Origin: Methyloradius palustris
GTDB lineage: Bacteria > Pseudomonadota > Gammaproteobacteria > Burkholderiales > Methylophilaceae
Assembly: GCF_019703875.1 (NCBI RefSeq)
Contig: NZ_AP024110.1
Span: forward strand, 1,550,001-1,614,000
Reading direction: 5' to 3'
DNA length: 64,000 nt
Shown piece by piece: positions 26,791 through 35,613 of this stretch (positions within the stretch are counted from its first letter, which is position 1; the number at the start of each line of letters is the position of its first letter). Under the pieces are notes generated by a model, which made no database searches, was not told where the DNA came from, and saw nothing but the letters and a program-made list of their open reading frames with translations. Made by a program: the position numbers and the translations under genes.

Positions 26791-26822
26791 AAAAAAGCCC
26801 CACTATGATGTGGGGCTTTTTT
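26791..26822 (+). terminator. Intrinsic terminator after the Ser/Thr-rich gene
   Basis: Arms AAAAAAGCCCCAC and GTGGGGCTTTTTT around TATGAT. It can work on both strands, so it may also end the minus-strand defence locus reaching 26880. Confidence 0.88.
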
Positions 26823-26879
26823 ATGGCTCACCAAAACTGACGAATCAGGTAACTGGATTCTGACTATCCTGATTAACTC

Positions 26880-27221
26880 CTAACGACCCATTAATGACAA
26901 AAACATTTGGGCGATTACATATGAGAAGAAAATAGCCAAAAACAACCCACCGATGGCAATGGAGCCTAAAAACAAGCTATTTTTTTGAAAGTAACGCAGC
27001 ATGATTAATGACGAACAAATACCAATGAAGCAGATGAAAGCGCCGAGCAATATTGATGAATATTGAAATATAACTCTGTGGTCGTATGATATGTGAGGGT
27101 TATTTATTAGTTTATTATCAACAGAAAGACCATATATCCAGCCGCTAACTGCAATAAACCAACCCAAAACACTCGTACTTAAGCACAAAAATGAAGGGAG
27201 ATTAAATTCTGAATTTTTCAA
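26880..27221 (-). CDS. Small three-TM membrane protein next to the Thoeris-like genes
   Basis: A 113-residue protein with three strongly hydrophobic segments (about 11-34, 49-74 and 81-107) and no recognisable domain. It follows the TIR gene on the same strand after 82 bp and precedes a terminator, so it could be the third gene of the defence operon. AT-rich like those genes. It may equally be an unrelated cargo gene. No ribosome site stands out. Confidence 0.6.
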   Translation of the reverse strand: MKNSEFNLPSFLCLSTSVLGWFIAVSGWIYGLSVDNKLINNPHISYDHRVIFQYSSILLGAFICFIGICSSLIMLRYFQKNSLFLGSIAIGGLFLAIFFSYVIAQMFLSLMGR

Positions 27222-27303
27222 AATAACTCCATAAGAAATAATGTCTTCTTTCGCCCCTAGCGGACATATACGATTTATCTTAGCCCGCTTGAATGATTGG
27301 ATA

Positions 27304-27864
27304 CTATGGGCTTAATATACCCCATGAGATATAAGCTTGGCGGTTGTAGTACCCAAGCCCATCAACAGGATAGGTTTGATTGTTTATGCTAAATTGATCA
27401 ATTGCATCAACTATTGGTTCTTTCTTAAATGGAATATGAATAACTCTGGCATTTCTATTGTTAATTCGTGTTGCTAATGCTTGAGGCCAGTAACTAGATA
27501 AAAGATTTGGCGCCATAATCTAGTCGAAATTTGGATAAACTGCAATGATAGGTATATTACAGGTGTCTATTGCATGTGAAATTTCAAATGGTACCCAATC
27601 TGTATCATTTTTAGTTGTTTCTGTAAGGATTAACAGCATATGTTTTGAGTTATTAAGCCTCGTTACTAACGCTCTACGAAGAGTTTCTCTTAATGACGTG
27701 TCTCGTACTGCTGATGTTTTTTCATGACTATTAATTAAATTAAATTCAATACTTTTATTAGAACTCCACATTTTGAGAGTGTTGTAGTATTTAATATCTG
27801 ACGCTGTTGGGTCGCTTGTATTGTTAGCGTGAAAAGCTACGTATGTTCCATTACGATATGCCAT
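27304..27864 (-). pseudogene. TIR-domain protein, ThsB-like, interrupted by an in-frame TAG
   Basis: Read through one amber codon (27520-27522), this frame gives 186 residues, the normal size of stand-alone TIR proteins of the Thoeris ThsB type. The first 114 residues include RNGTYVAFHA at the start, SKHMLLILTETTKNDTDW and WVPFEISHAID, where the Glu should be the catalytic TIR glutamate. After the stop the same frame continues with SSYWPQALATRINN and ARVIHIPFKKEPIVDAI, conserved in these families as I recall them. No shift in frame is needed. Termination would leave a protein without its last 70 residues. The state could be a recent nonsense mutation, a base-call error or readthrough. It lies 68 bp after the macro-domain gene. 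Confidence 0.78.
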
Positions 27865-27932
27865 TACTTTCTCTTTCAGTATTTACGGACATAACTTTTG
27901 TCAACGGACTAAACTCTAGACAAAAAATAGCT

Positions 27933-28799
27933 CTAAATATAAGAATCTAGAACTTGATTTAGATGATCTTTGATATCGTATAAATTCACTTTAAAATTAT
28001 CTGCATCTTCAGATCGAATTACGATAATCAATTTTCCTGTAAATTTACCCAAAATTGATGTCTTTATAAAAGACTCCGCCATTATAGATATTATCTTTTT
28101 TCGGGATTGGTTAATTCGACCTCTACCTGTGCCGATTACTGGCAGAACCAGCTCCTGCAATTCACCTTCGTCCCTTACATGCTTCCAAAGACCTGCTAGA
28201 GCTTGCTCAATGTCGTCTAGGGTAGTTGAAGCATTCCCTTGCGAGTTTAATTCAGACATCGCATTCAAGTAAAAAGCTTTACCATGGGTGTTAATAGTAA
28301 TTGTGGTGCCCATTGGGTAGGGTTTTGATAATTGCAATTTGTTCAACTCATAATTAATTTTGTTAATCAGCTCATTCTGATTACCAGTAAAGTATTTAGA
28401 AGTAAACTGACCCTGCAAGCTATTATGCGCAATCTTGCCACCAGCAACATCTGCTTCAAAGATAGTATTGGTGCTCACCATAACTGCGCCACTTACTTCG
28501 AATAAATCATCGATTCTTACTTCCAAGTTAATATCTATACTTTTAAATTCCAACAAAATTGATTTAATTGGACGGCGTATCAAAATAGATATAACAACTG
28601 ATAATATAAAAAAAATCACAAAAGCGTAGGCTCCATACTTATCTTTTGTATATATGCTGAAAAAATCAAGTGATTCAGCTATGAGATAGATTCCCCCATA
28701 AATGGCGAGAATTGATTCGATTCCAGCGCGGGATATGAATATATATTGCCAATAAGCTTTGCTAAAAACCGTATTAAAAAAATATTTAATGTTTTTCAT
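27933..28799 (-). CDS. TM-macro effector, type II Thoeris ThsA-like
   Basis: A 288-residue protein with two TM helices (about 20-45 and 55-77) followed by a macro-type domain (about 95-288). Readable macro features are GAVMVSTNTIFEADVAGGKI, SLQGQF and VLPVIGTGRGRINQ, the glycine-rich ligand loop. Two TMs plus a macro domain (DUF6430-like), next to a TIR gene, is the architecture of ThsA in type II Thoeris, where a nucleotide signal made by the TIR protein binds the macro domain and triggers membrane damage. That role is inferred from architecture and neighbourhood. AT-rich compared with the housekeeping genes, as expected for a transferred defence locus. Confidence 0.8.
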   Translation of the reverse strand: MKNIKYFFNTVFSKAYWQYIFISRAGIESILAIYGGIYLIAESLDFFSIYTKDKYGAYAFVIFFILSVVISILIRRPIKSILLEFKSIDINLEVRIDDLFEVSGAVMVSTNTIFEADVAGGKIAHNSLQGQFTSKYFTGNQNELINKINYELNKLQLSKPYPMGTTITINTHGKAFYLNAMSELNSQGNASTTLDDIEQALAGLWKHVRDEGELQELVLPVIGTGRGRINQSRKKIISIMAESFIKTSILGKFTGKLIIVIRSEDADNFKVNLYDIKDHLNQVLDSYI

Positions 28800-28999
28800 C
28801 TAATGTCTCAAATATGTCTTGATCTATATCTCGTTTTTAATACGCTCAATTAACTAATGATAAGAAGCGACCTCCCCCGTTCATGTAACACGGGGAGTTA
28901 TAAATACATTGTTTAATATGAGAATAGTAGCAGAAGTAAATTTTTTATGTCTATCAAGGAGATAGCACAGAGTGTGGGATATTAGAAATAGCGGGCAAC

Positions 29000-29030
29000 A
29001 AAAAAGGCACTCATGATGAGTGCCTTTTTA
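29000..29030 (-). terminator. Intrinsic terminator at the left island border
   Basis: Perfect arms AAAAAGGCACTCA and TGAGTGCCTTTTT with a TGA loop, symmetric and so potentially bidirectional. It stands where the tRNA-Asn terminator stands at the right border and would stop minus-strand transcription leaving the island. The stretch 28800-28999 holds no gene, only a hairpin (CTCCCC.../...GGGGAG at about 28873-28897) and presumably the promoter of the ThsA-like gene. Confidence 0.85.
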
Positions 29031-29037
29031 GGTTTTG

Positions 29038-29079
29038 TCTGGCTCCTCGACCTAGGCTCGAACCTGCGACACACGGATT
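29038..29079 (-). repeat. tRNA-Asn 3' fragment, left attachment-site scar
   Basis: These 42 bp match the 3' half of tRNA-Asn (39129-39170) at 39 positions, in the same orientation. They span part of the anticodon stem, the variable loop, the T arm, the acceptor 3' strand and CCA. The three changes break the T stem and the 5' half is absent, so it is not a functional tRNA. Typical residue of integration into a tRNA 3' end. Confidence 0.88.
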
Positions 29080-29099
29080 GAGTAATTGCCGTTGCCCAA

Positions 29100-29405
29100 T
29101 CAATACCGCAGTGACTTAATGCCTGATTCTCGGGTATCCAATCCTGGGGATATATTTTTGCGGTCAGGGAGTTTTTCGGCGGGGATCTCAGGCGGGATAA
29201 CAATCGTGTCCTTTTCGGTAGGTACTGGCTCAGGTCTTTTCACGCCATCAGAATCTGTTGAGCACGGTTTATTATCTATTTTCACCTTATCGCAGGGCAT
29301 CATCGAATCATCTGGCGTCACGATTGCCGCCCACGATAGACTAAAAATGCTTGAACCAAGCGCAAGCATGATGCCGAAAAGGCTATTTATAAGAAATTTA
29401 TGCAT
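29100..29405 (-). CDS. Small predicted exported protein
   Basis: A 101-residue protein I do not recognise. An N-terminal hydrophobic segment (about residues 4-24) ending LSWAA looks like a signal peptide. The rest is polar and Pro-rich with two cysteines (MPCDKVK and NKPCSTD). GGGAG stands 7 nt before the ATG, a good ribosome site. It ends 21 bp from the tRNA-Asn scar, at the very edge of the island. Function unknown. Confidence 0.6.
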   Translation of the reverse strand: MHKFLINSLFGIMLALGSSIFSLSWAAIVTPDDSMMPCDKVKIDNKPCSTDSDGVKRPEPVPTEKDTIVIPPEIPAEKLPDRKNISPGLDTRESGIKSLRY

Positions 29406-29523
29406 GATTTTACTCCCGCTTATTGGGGCTCAAGTACGTTCGGCTTGGCCGAATTAGCCAAATAGACTGATTAAAGGGTATGTGGAGACTGCGCAACCCA
29501 CTGCCTCCACATACTCCCAATCA

Positions 29524-29697
29524 TTAATCCAGAAAATGTGTTCCGAAGAGATTTACCACGATAGCAAAACCGCTAAACAGGTAGATCAAGCCTTGGACTG
29601 AGGCTGAAATGAGCCATTGGCGGAATCTGGTAGATTCTTCTTCGGATGTATCGGACTGGTGCAATATATAGATTGAATTTTGATGTTCGTTTGTCAT
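29524..29697 (-). CDS. 57-residue predicted small membrane protein
   Basis: A short ORF: a polar N-terminus beginning MTNEHQNSIYILHQ, then one TM segment (about residues 32-52, SASVQGLIYLFSGFAIVVNL). AGGAG lies 7 nt before the ATG, which is the main reason to believe it is translated. It sits downstream of the amylosucrase gene on the same strand, with the small exported protein next. Function unknown. Confidence 0.5.
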   Translation of the reverse strand: MTNEHQNSIYILHQSDTSEEESTRFRQWLISASVQGLIYLFSGFAIVVNLFGTHFLD

Positions 29698-29850
29698 CTC
29701 AAACTCCTAATCAATATCTACAGGAGTTCAAAATATCAAAGCAGTATCAACGCAACTATCGGAAGTAGGATTAATCGTCTGTCAGAAATATGCTCTATTA
29801 AAGTAAGCAGTTTCTTACTGTGGATTATGAAATTTTAAGCTGGGGCCAGC

Positions 29851-31803
29851 TCAGGTCTCTAACCAGTAAAACCCTAATGCAGGTACAGTCAAAAACTCTT
29901 CCGCCAAGCTGAAGTTGTCTCCCGTGTACAAATCTTTAACTGTGTCATAAGGCAAAAACCCTTTTTTGCGCAGCTCGTGAATATTCAAATTTTGCGGATT
30001 CGCATCGAAATTGCAGATCACCAATACACGTGAGTATTTGTTGATCAGGTCAAATCGTGAGAACACGAATAAATGTGGGTTATCTACCGCCAGCAACTCA
30101 CGATTGTTGTGGTCAGCAAATGCGGTCAGCTCCTTGCGTACGGAAATCATCTTTTTTAATGCGCTGAAAATCAGGTTTTCTGGGGTGCCCGGTACTTTCC
30201 TCAGCTCGACCTTTTTCCAGTTCATATTTGGCCTGTGTACCCAGCGGCTATCTGTTTTTTTGTATTCGTCATCGAGGTAGGATTTGTCATTGAGCACACC
30301 AACGGCGTCACCGTAGTAAATAAGGGGAATGCCGCCAAATGCCAGCATTACGCTGTGTAACAGGTCTATGGTTTTGATGCTGTTCTGGATGGCTTCTTTG
30401 TCACCGCTTTCCAAGGCTGATTCCAAGCCAGATAAAGAGGCCAGTGAGCCAGCGATTCTGGCGTCGCCAGTTTTTTTGTTAATGCCAAATGCCACGCCTC
30501 TAGCGATGGATGATTTGTGATTATCGGTATAGTAATTAACGAGAAAATTGCGATGTGATTTAGGGTCGTACCCAGCAAGACGGATATCGTTATCATCAAA
30601 GCCGAGCCCGATATCGTCATGACAGCGTACGTAATTAAGCCAAGTCGCACGCTCCAGCTTCATCGGAATACTCTGTATGCCCAGATTCAATAGCGCTGTC
30701 TTCTTGGTTGCTACTGCATCCCAGAGCAGAGCCATGAGGGTTGCGTTGTAGGCAATCTCACATTCTTTGGCATTGATCGCGTCTTCACCAAAATACTTGA
30801 TCACTTCCACTGGCGCGACGATGGCCTCTGCGATGAATAGCACACCAGGCGCTGTGACTTGGCAGCAGTCTTTCATCAATTGCAGTATCAAATGTGCTTC
30901 ACGTTGGTTCTGGCAAGTGCTACCGATTTTTTTCCAGAGAAAGGCGACAGCATCTAGGCGAATAATATCCGCGCCACGATTGGCCCAGAATAAGATGATG
31001 TCCACCATTTCGATAAACACTTCTGGGTTCTTATAGTTGAGATCCCACTGAAAATCATTGAAAACCGTCATCACCCATTTGCCCATTTTTTCATCCCAGG
31101 TGAAGTTTCCAGGTGAGGTCTCGGGGAATACTTCTGGCATGCTTTCTTCGTACATATCAGGTATCTCGCGGTCATCGAAGATATTGTAGTAATCCTGATA
31201 CTTCTGCTCACCTGCGCGCGCTTTTGTCGCCCACTCATGCTCATTGGAGGTGTGGTTAACCACCACATCCAGCACTAGCAACATCTCGCGCTTTTTCATG
31301 GTTTTGACCAAGTTTTCAAGGTCTGAAATATTGCCGACTTCGGGATTGATCTTCCTGAAATCCCTGACGGCATAGCCGCCATCACTTTTACCTTTGGGGC
31401 AATCGAGAATAGGCATGATGTGTAGGAGGTTGATGCCTAGGTCCTGCAGATAATGCAGCTTGGTCTGCAGACCGTTGAGATCGCCAGCAAATTCCTTGCA
31501 ATAGATCGCATAGCCCGCCCACTTTTGGTTGAGGAACCAGTCATGGTCTTTTTCTCGCGCAAAATCCAGTTTTCTCAATTGCTGCGATCTTGCGATATAG
31601 GATTGCGTCAGCGTCTTTACTAGCTGATGCAGCTGTTGTTTGAAATCATCGCGCTGACCATAGAGTTGGTGAAACAGCGAATAGATCGCATAAAAATTCG
31701 CCCCGAGGCGGATATAAAAATGCTGCAGGTTCTTGTCTTTTATCTCGGATTCTAGCTTGGTCAGAATGTCATTGAGTTGCGAATGGGAAACTTGTTCATA
31801 CAT
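29851..31803 (-). CDS. ams: Amylosucrase (GH13 subfamily 4)
   Basis: Transfers glucose from sucrose to an alpha-1,4-glucan, or hydrolyses sucrose, releasing fructose. The 650-residue protein has the helical N-domain of amylosucrases and the GH13 barrel with nucleophile D284 (IIRLDAVAF), acid/base E326 (FIAEAIV) and D396 in RCHDDIG, near D286/E328/D393 of Neisseria amylosucrase. An AAGGAG site precedes the ATG. It is last in the run fructokinase - Sps/Spp - Ams, the sucrose gene set known from methylotrophs such as Methylomicrobium alcaliphilum. It links the sucrose pool to glycogen (glgB/glgC at the window start). Confidence 0.92.
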   Translation of the reverse strand: MYEQVSHSQLNDILTKLESEIKDKNLQHFYIRLGANFYAIYSLFHQLYGQRDDFKQQLHQLVKTLTQSYIARSQQLRKLDFAREKDHDWFLNQKWAGYAIYCKEFAGDLNGLQTKLHYLQDLGINLLHIMPILDCPKGKSDGGYAVRDFRKINPEVGNISDLENLVKTMKKREMLLVLDVVVNHTSNEHEWATKARAGEQKYQDYYNIFDDREIPDMYEESMPEVFPETSPGNFTWDEKMGKWVMTVFNDFQWDLNYKNPEVFIEMVDIILFWANRGADIIRLDAVAFLWKKIGSTCQNQREAHLILQLMKDCCQVTAPGVLFIAEAIVAPVEVIKYFGEDAINAKECEIAYNATLMALLWDAVATKKTALLNLGIQSIPMKLERATWLNYVRCHDDIGLGFDDNDIRLAGYDPKSHRNFLVNYYTDNHKSSIARGVAFGINKKTGDARIAGSLASLSGLESALESGDKEAIQNSIKTIDLLHSVMLAFGGIPLIYYGDAVGVLNDKSYLDDEYKKTDSRWVHRPNMNWKKVELRKVPGTPENLIFSALKKMISVRKELTAFADHNNRELLAVDNPHLFVFSRFDLINKYSRVLVICNFDANPQNLNIHELRKKGFLPYDTVKDLYTGDNFSLAEEFLTVPALGFYWLET

Positions 31804-31844
31804 CTCGATACTCCTTGTTACTACTTATTATTCCGGACTGGTAT

Positions 31845-34052
31845 TCAGAACCCTTTTAAATCCAAGGCATGGTTAAACTCATCATCGTAGTGTTCTATGC
31901 CTTCCAGTATTCCCGCCGCGTAATGGGCTTTTGAGAAATAAATTTGTTCCTGGTTTTTCAGAATATCCAGCTCTGCACTATGGTTGCCGACAACGATGGC
32001 CAAGGTATCGCCAGCGAGCATTTCTATGTCATTACCAGAGTCACCAGCGACTAGAAAGCTTTTCAGGGGTAGATCCCACTTGTAAGCCAAATAGCGGATG
32101 GCATGGCCTTTGGAAGCACGGATCGGCAATACATCAAGAAACTCATCATGCGAATAAATCAGGTTGGCGTGCAGTTTAAGGCTGTGCAGGTAATCGTAAA
32201 TCTCACTGAGTGGCGGAATCTGCCCGGGTTTTGCGAAGTAACTTAGCTTGAATTCACGCTGGGTATTGTCTGGTTGCAAACTGATGTCAGTGAATTTCAA
32301 GAAAGCCTCTGCCAGGCTATCGCGCCGCCATAAGTGGCGGATATGCGCCGACCAACCAATATCGGGCACCAGCTTTTTGCCATAATAGATTTCAGCGCCT
32401 ACCGAGGTGATCATCACATCTGGAATCTTTACCCTATGCTTATTAAGTACGTTTACTGTGCTCTCTATGGACCTGCCAGTGGCGACGCCAAATGCCACGT
32501 CTTTCTGGTGTTCTGCAATCCAGTCAGTGACTTTATCTAGGGATACCTTGTCGCCTAGCAAAGTGTTGTCGATATCGCTGATCAAGGCCATCTGCGCCAG
32601 AGGGATGGAAGTTCTTTCGCTATTGAGGATGCTGGCTTGTTGCCTGCGCAAACGCTTTTTATCCTTGTTCAGCACCCGACGGATTTCCTTCAGATATTTT
32701 TTCACATGGGCAGGCCAGCTATAGTGGCGATAGACGCCGTTTACACCGTTTTTGGAAAATAAACGCCATTGCTTTTTGTCCTGTAGTACCTGCAACAAGG
32801 TTTGTGCAATCTCGTTACTGTCCAATGTATTGGTGAGAAGACCATTGCGGCAATTGGCCACAATATCCCTTGGGCCACCATCATCGGGAGCAACAATAGG
32901 TAAGCCACTGGCAGCCGCCTCAATGAGCGTCAGGCCAAAGGGTTCGGTAAAAGCTGAATTGACGAATACGCCTTTTCTGCGAGCTACCAAGCGGTAGAGT
33001 TCGGGCACGTCTTCTTGCGGTATGTATTTGGGTAGCGCGACTTTGCCCCAAAGGTCATAAAGATCAATATCCAGCAGCAGATCACCCATGACTTTATGCT
33101 GCGCTTCTTCCAACTCACGGATGTCTTTACGTGCACCAGCAACAATCAGCAGATTGGCCATGGCCTGCAATTGAGGGCTTTTGCCATAGGCCTCAACCAG
33201 ACCTTTGAGGTTTTTTCTGGTCTCAGGCCGACTGATGGCAAAGATGATTGGTTTCTCTGGCTCAGCGAGAAATTTATCAACGGCCTGCTGTGCGCTTGAG
33301 GCGATCTTTTTGCGCCCTGGCGGTGAAAATCTGGAAGTGTCAGTGCCTGGTGAGATCACACTGAATCGGGTATCGGCAACATTGGTGTATTGGCCGTACT
33401 GCTCATCTATTTCCTGGCGTGTGCTGGTGATAACTAGTGAGGCATGTGCAAGTATGGATTCTTCAGTGCTGATTCTCTCTTCAAAATTAAACTGCTTTTC
33501 AACGGCATGCAGTTTTCGACCGCTGGCGACCAACCGCTCACGTTTTGCCCTGCCCAGCGAATGACCAGTGTGCACTAGCGGTATGCCTAGCAATAAGGAT
33601 AATTGCTGGCCTACATAACCGGCATCGGCGTAATGGGTATGAATCAGGTCAGGCAGGCGCCCCTGCTGTTTAATAAAGTGCAGGCATTTATCCACTGCTT
33701 GGTTCAGATGCAGCCAGAGCAACTCCTTGCGGATATAGCGTTTGGGGCCAAAAGGCAGGCGTACGATGCGCGCGCCATTGCCTAGTTCTTCTTCAGGTTT
33801 TGCATAGTCTGGAGACACTGAATCGTCTTCAATCAGGCGGGTGAGCAAATCCACCTTTTCTACATCTGGGTGTTCGGCCAGATGCTTCGCCAGCTCGACC
33901 ACATAGGTGATCTGGCCACCAGTATCGGCATCACGTCCCAATTCCAGATCCTTGCCGCGTATCAACCCATGCATACTGATCATCAGTATGTAGATTGGGT
34001 GTTCTGATTTCGGCTGTTTTAATCTGGTCTCTGGCAGCATCATAGCGACCAT
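31845..34052 (-). CDS. sps: Fused sucrose-phosphate synthase / sucrose-phosphate phosphatase
   Basis: Bifunctional enzyme of 735 residues that makes sucrose-6-phosphate from NDP-glucose and fructose-6-phosphate and then dephosphorylates it. The GT4 part (about 20-465) shows HGLIRGKDLELGRDADTGGQ, HTHYADAGYVG and the nucleotide-sugar motif EPFGLTLIEAAASGLPIVA. The HAD/SPP part (about 490-735) shows LISDIDNTLLGD and the late motif GDSGNDIEML. The single-chain form is known from Methylobacillus-type methylotrophs, whereas Methylomicrobium has separate genes. Its start overlaps the fructokinase end by 13 bp, indicating coupling. Sucrose is a compatible solute. Confidence 0.93.
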   Translation of the reverse strand: MVAMMLPETRLKQPKSEHPIYILMISMHGLIRGKDLELGRDADTGGQITYVVELAKHLAEHPDVEKVDLLTRLIEDDSVSPDYAKPEEELGNGARIVRLPFGPKRYIRKELLWLHLNQAVDKCLHFIKQQGRLPDLIHTHYADAGYVGQQLSLLLGIPLVHTGHSLGRAKRERLVASGRKLHAVEKQFNFEERISTEESILAHASLVITSTRQEIDEQYGQYTNVADTRFSVISPGTDTSRFSPPGRKKIASSAQQAVDKFLAEPEKPIIFAISRPETRKNLKGLVEAYGKSPQLQAMANLLIVAGARKDIRELEEAQHKVMGDLLLDIDLYDLWGKVALPKYIPQEDVPELYRLVARRKGVFVNSAFTEPFGLTLIEAAASGLPIVAPDDGGPRDIVANCRNGLLTNTLDSNEIAQTLLQVLQDKKQWRLFSKNGVNGVYRHYSWPAHVKKYLKEIRRVLNKDKKRLRRQQASILNSERTSIPLAQMALISDIDNTLLGDKVSLDKVTDWIAEHQKDVAFGVATGRSIESTVNVLNKHRVKIPDVMITSVGAEIYYGKKLVPDIGWSAHIRHLWRRDSLAEAFLKFTDISLQPDNTQREFKLSYFAKPGQIPPLSEIYDYLHSLKLHANLIYSHDEFLDVLPIRASKGHAIRYLAYKWDLPLKSFLVAGDSGNDIEMLAGDTLAIVVGNHSAELDILKNQEQIYFSKAHYAAGILEGIEHYDDEFNHALDLKGF

Positions 34053-34972
34053 TCGTGGCTAAAGCGCGTATAGAAATCGAGCGATTGCGGAGCAGCGCCA
34101 CGAATGCCGCATATGGCCGAGGCGAACTGATTGGCACGCTGTAGGGTTAGCAGCATTTCCCAGCCCGACAGTAAACCGAGGATGAATACAGCAGCAAAGG
34201 CATCGCCAGCCCCTACGGTATCAACTAGCGGCTGGCCAATTTCTTCTGGGCCAGTACTGAGTAGTTTTCTCTCTTCATCAAGCATCCAGCAACCTTCAGC
34301 ACCATTGGTGACGACCACTTTACCAATCTCAAACTCGTCAGCCAGCAAGCGCGCTATTTGTGGTTTGTCTGCTCCCTGTAATTTAAAATACTGAGCAATC
34401 ACATCAAGCTCATCCTCGTTCATCTTGAGGATATCAGTGCGCACCAGAGAGCGTTTAATGGTGTGCTTGTTGTACCAGGGCTTGCGTAAATTAATATCAA
34501 GAAAGCGTGGCGATTTGCCATCGCTGAGGAATTTATCTAACGCCAACTTGGACTCCATGCCGCGCTGCGCCAGAGTGCCGAAATAAGTCAGCTCTGGTTT
34601 CAGCGCCATGGTGATCATATGGGTCAAACCCGCATGAATATGGTCATAAGCTTGGTCTGGTAATATTTCATAACGGTGATTACCGTTTTCCAGTATTACT
34701 TTTACCTGTCCTGTCGGATAGAACGGGCCATTTTGCACGCCAGAAATATCCAACCCCAACCTGTTCATTTCTAGCATCAACTCATCGTGCAATGCATCAT
34801 GACCTGTTCTGGTAATAAGCACTGGATGAAGTTTGAAAGCCTTCAGATGCCTGGTGACATTGAACGGTGCGCCGCCCAATATAGTCTGGTCAGGGAAAAT
34901 GTCTGCGAGTATCTCGCCGAACAAAGCGACCACCCTGCCCGACTGACTCTGACTTGTTGCTTCGTTTTGCAC
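34040..34972 (-). CDS. PfkB-family fructokinase
   Basis: Ribokinase-family sugar kinase of 310 residues. The N-terminal region has FGEILADIFPD and GGAPFNVTRHL (substrate Gly-Gly motif). The C-terminal signature is DTVGAGDAFAAVFILG with the catalytic Asp. Context (first gene of the sucrose operon, overlapping sps) points to fructose phosphorylation, recycling fructose released by amylosucrase. This matches the fruA/frk gene of methylotroph sucrose operons. The substrate was assigned from context, not from a specificity motif. Confidence 0.87.
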   Translation of the reverse strand: MQNEATSQSQSGRVVALFGEILADIFPDQTILGGAPFNVTRHLKAFKLHPVLITRTGHDALHDELMLEMNRLGLDISGVQNGPFYPTGQVKVILENGNHRYEILPDQAYDHIHAGLTHMITMALKPELTYFGTLAQRGMESKLALDKFLSDGKSPRFLDINLRKPWYNKHTIKRSLVRTDILKMNEDELDVIAQYFKLQGADKPQIARLLADEFEIGKVVVTNGAEGCWMLDEERKLLSTGPEEIGQPLVDTVGAGDAFAAVFILGLLSGWEMLLTLQRANQFASAICGIRGAAPQSLDFYTRFSHEWSL

Positions 34973-35079
34973 CGATATGCCTCCTGGGTTTCATGATTTA
35001 TTCAGCACAGAGATGCATGCTACAGACCATATATCAGGGCGGAAGCAAATATCGCTTCTATGCCCTGATGCTTTTACTC

Positions 35080-35595
35080 TCAAGACTCATTACCTGTTGC
35101 ACTGCCATGGCTACGCAACCAGGCAATGATTTTCAGCAATTCATCCGGTGTGATGCCATTGGCTGGATCAGTCGGATCCATCAGGCCTTTGCCCTTAGCG
35201 CCCATGCCGCCATTAGTGCCGTGCCAAATAGTCTCAAACATGCCTTTGTTGGTCGCATCCTTAGGATAGCGGAAATCAGGGCCAGTAAGTGCTGGACCTA
35301 CTTGCCCGCCAGCATCAGCACCGTGGCACTGCGTGCATGAATAGAGTTGGAATGTCTTCTTGCCCTGCTTGATCGCATCATCATTACCTACATAAGGGTT
35401 CTTACCTGTCTTCAGGAATTCCTTGGCAGCTGGAGTATCAAACAATTCCGGTTTGATCTCTAATGGCGAACCATCCTGCGTGGTGACAAACTTGATCATC
35501 TCACCACCCGCAGCTGCAGCGCCTTCCTTTTTACAGGCAATTAATCCGACAACAACTAATAATGCAATCAAACTCAGGTTTAATGTTTTTTTCAT
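35080..35595 (-). CDS. Cytochrome c, cL/XoxG-like, probable lipoprotein
   Basis: Mono-haem c-type cytochrome of 171 residues. The signal sequence ends in a lipobox-like LIAC (Cys near residue 20), so it may be lipid-anchored. Haem motif is CTQCH, with an axial Met likely in GGMGAKGKGLMDP. The segment FDTPAAKEFLKTGKNPY followed by VGNDDAIKQGKK resembles cytochrome cL, the acceptor of PQQ methanol dehydrogenases (MxaG/XoxG); no dehydrogenase gene is adjacent. ATG 35595 is chosen because GAGGA lies upstream. It sits alone between the sucrose operon and cfa. The exact partner is uncertain. Confidence 0.82.
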   Translation of the reverse strand: MKKTLNLSLIALLVVVGLIACKKEGAAAAGGEMIKFVTTQDGSPLEIKPELFDTPAAKEFLKTGKNPYVGNDDAIKQGKKTFQLYSCTQCHGADAGGQVGPALTGPDFRYPKDATNKGMFETIWHGTNGGMGAKGKGLMDPTDPANGITPDELLKIIAWLRSHGSATGNES

Positions 35596-35613
35596 TTCTT
35601 CATCCTCTATCAA

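Noticed and set aside
28982..29203. 73-residue minus-strand ORF across the tRNA-Asn scar
   Set aside because: It runs through a terminator and a tRNA fragment and overlaps the better-supported exported protein at 29100-29405.
29438..29452. Short TTCGGC/GCCGAA hairpin as a terminator
   Set aside because: Stem of only 6 bp without a T-run on either strand; too weak to call.
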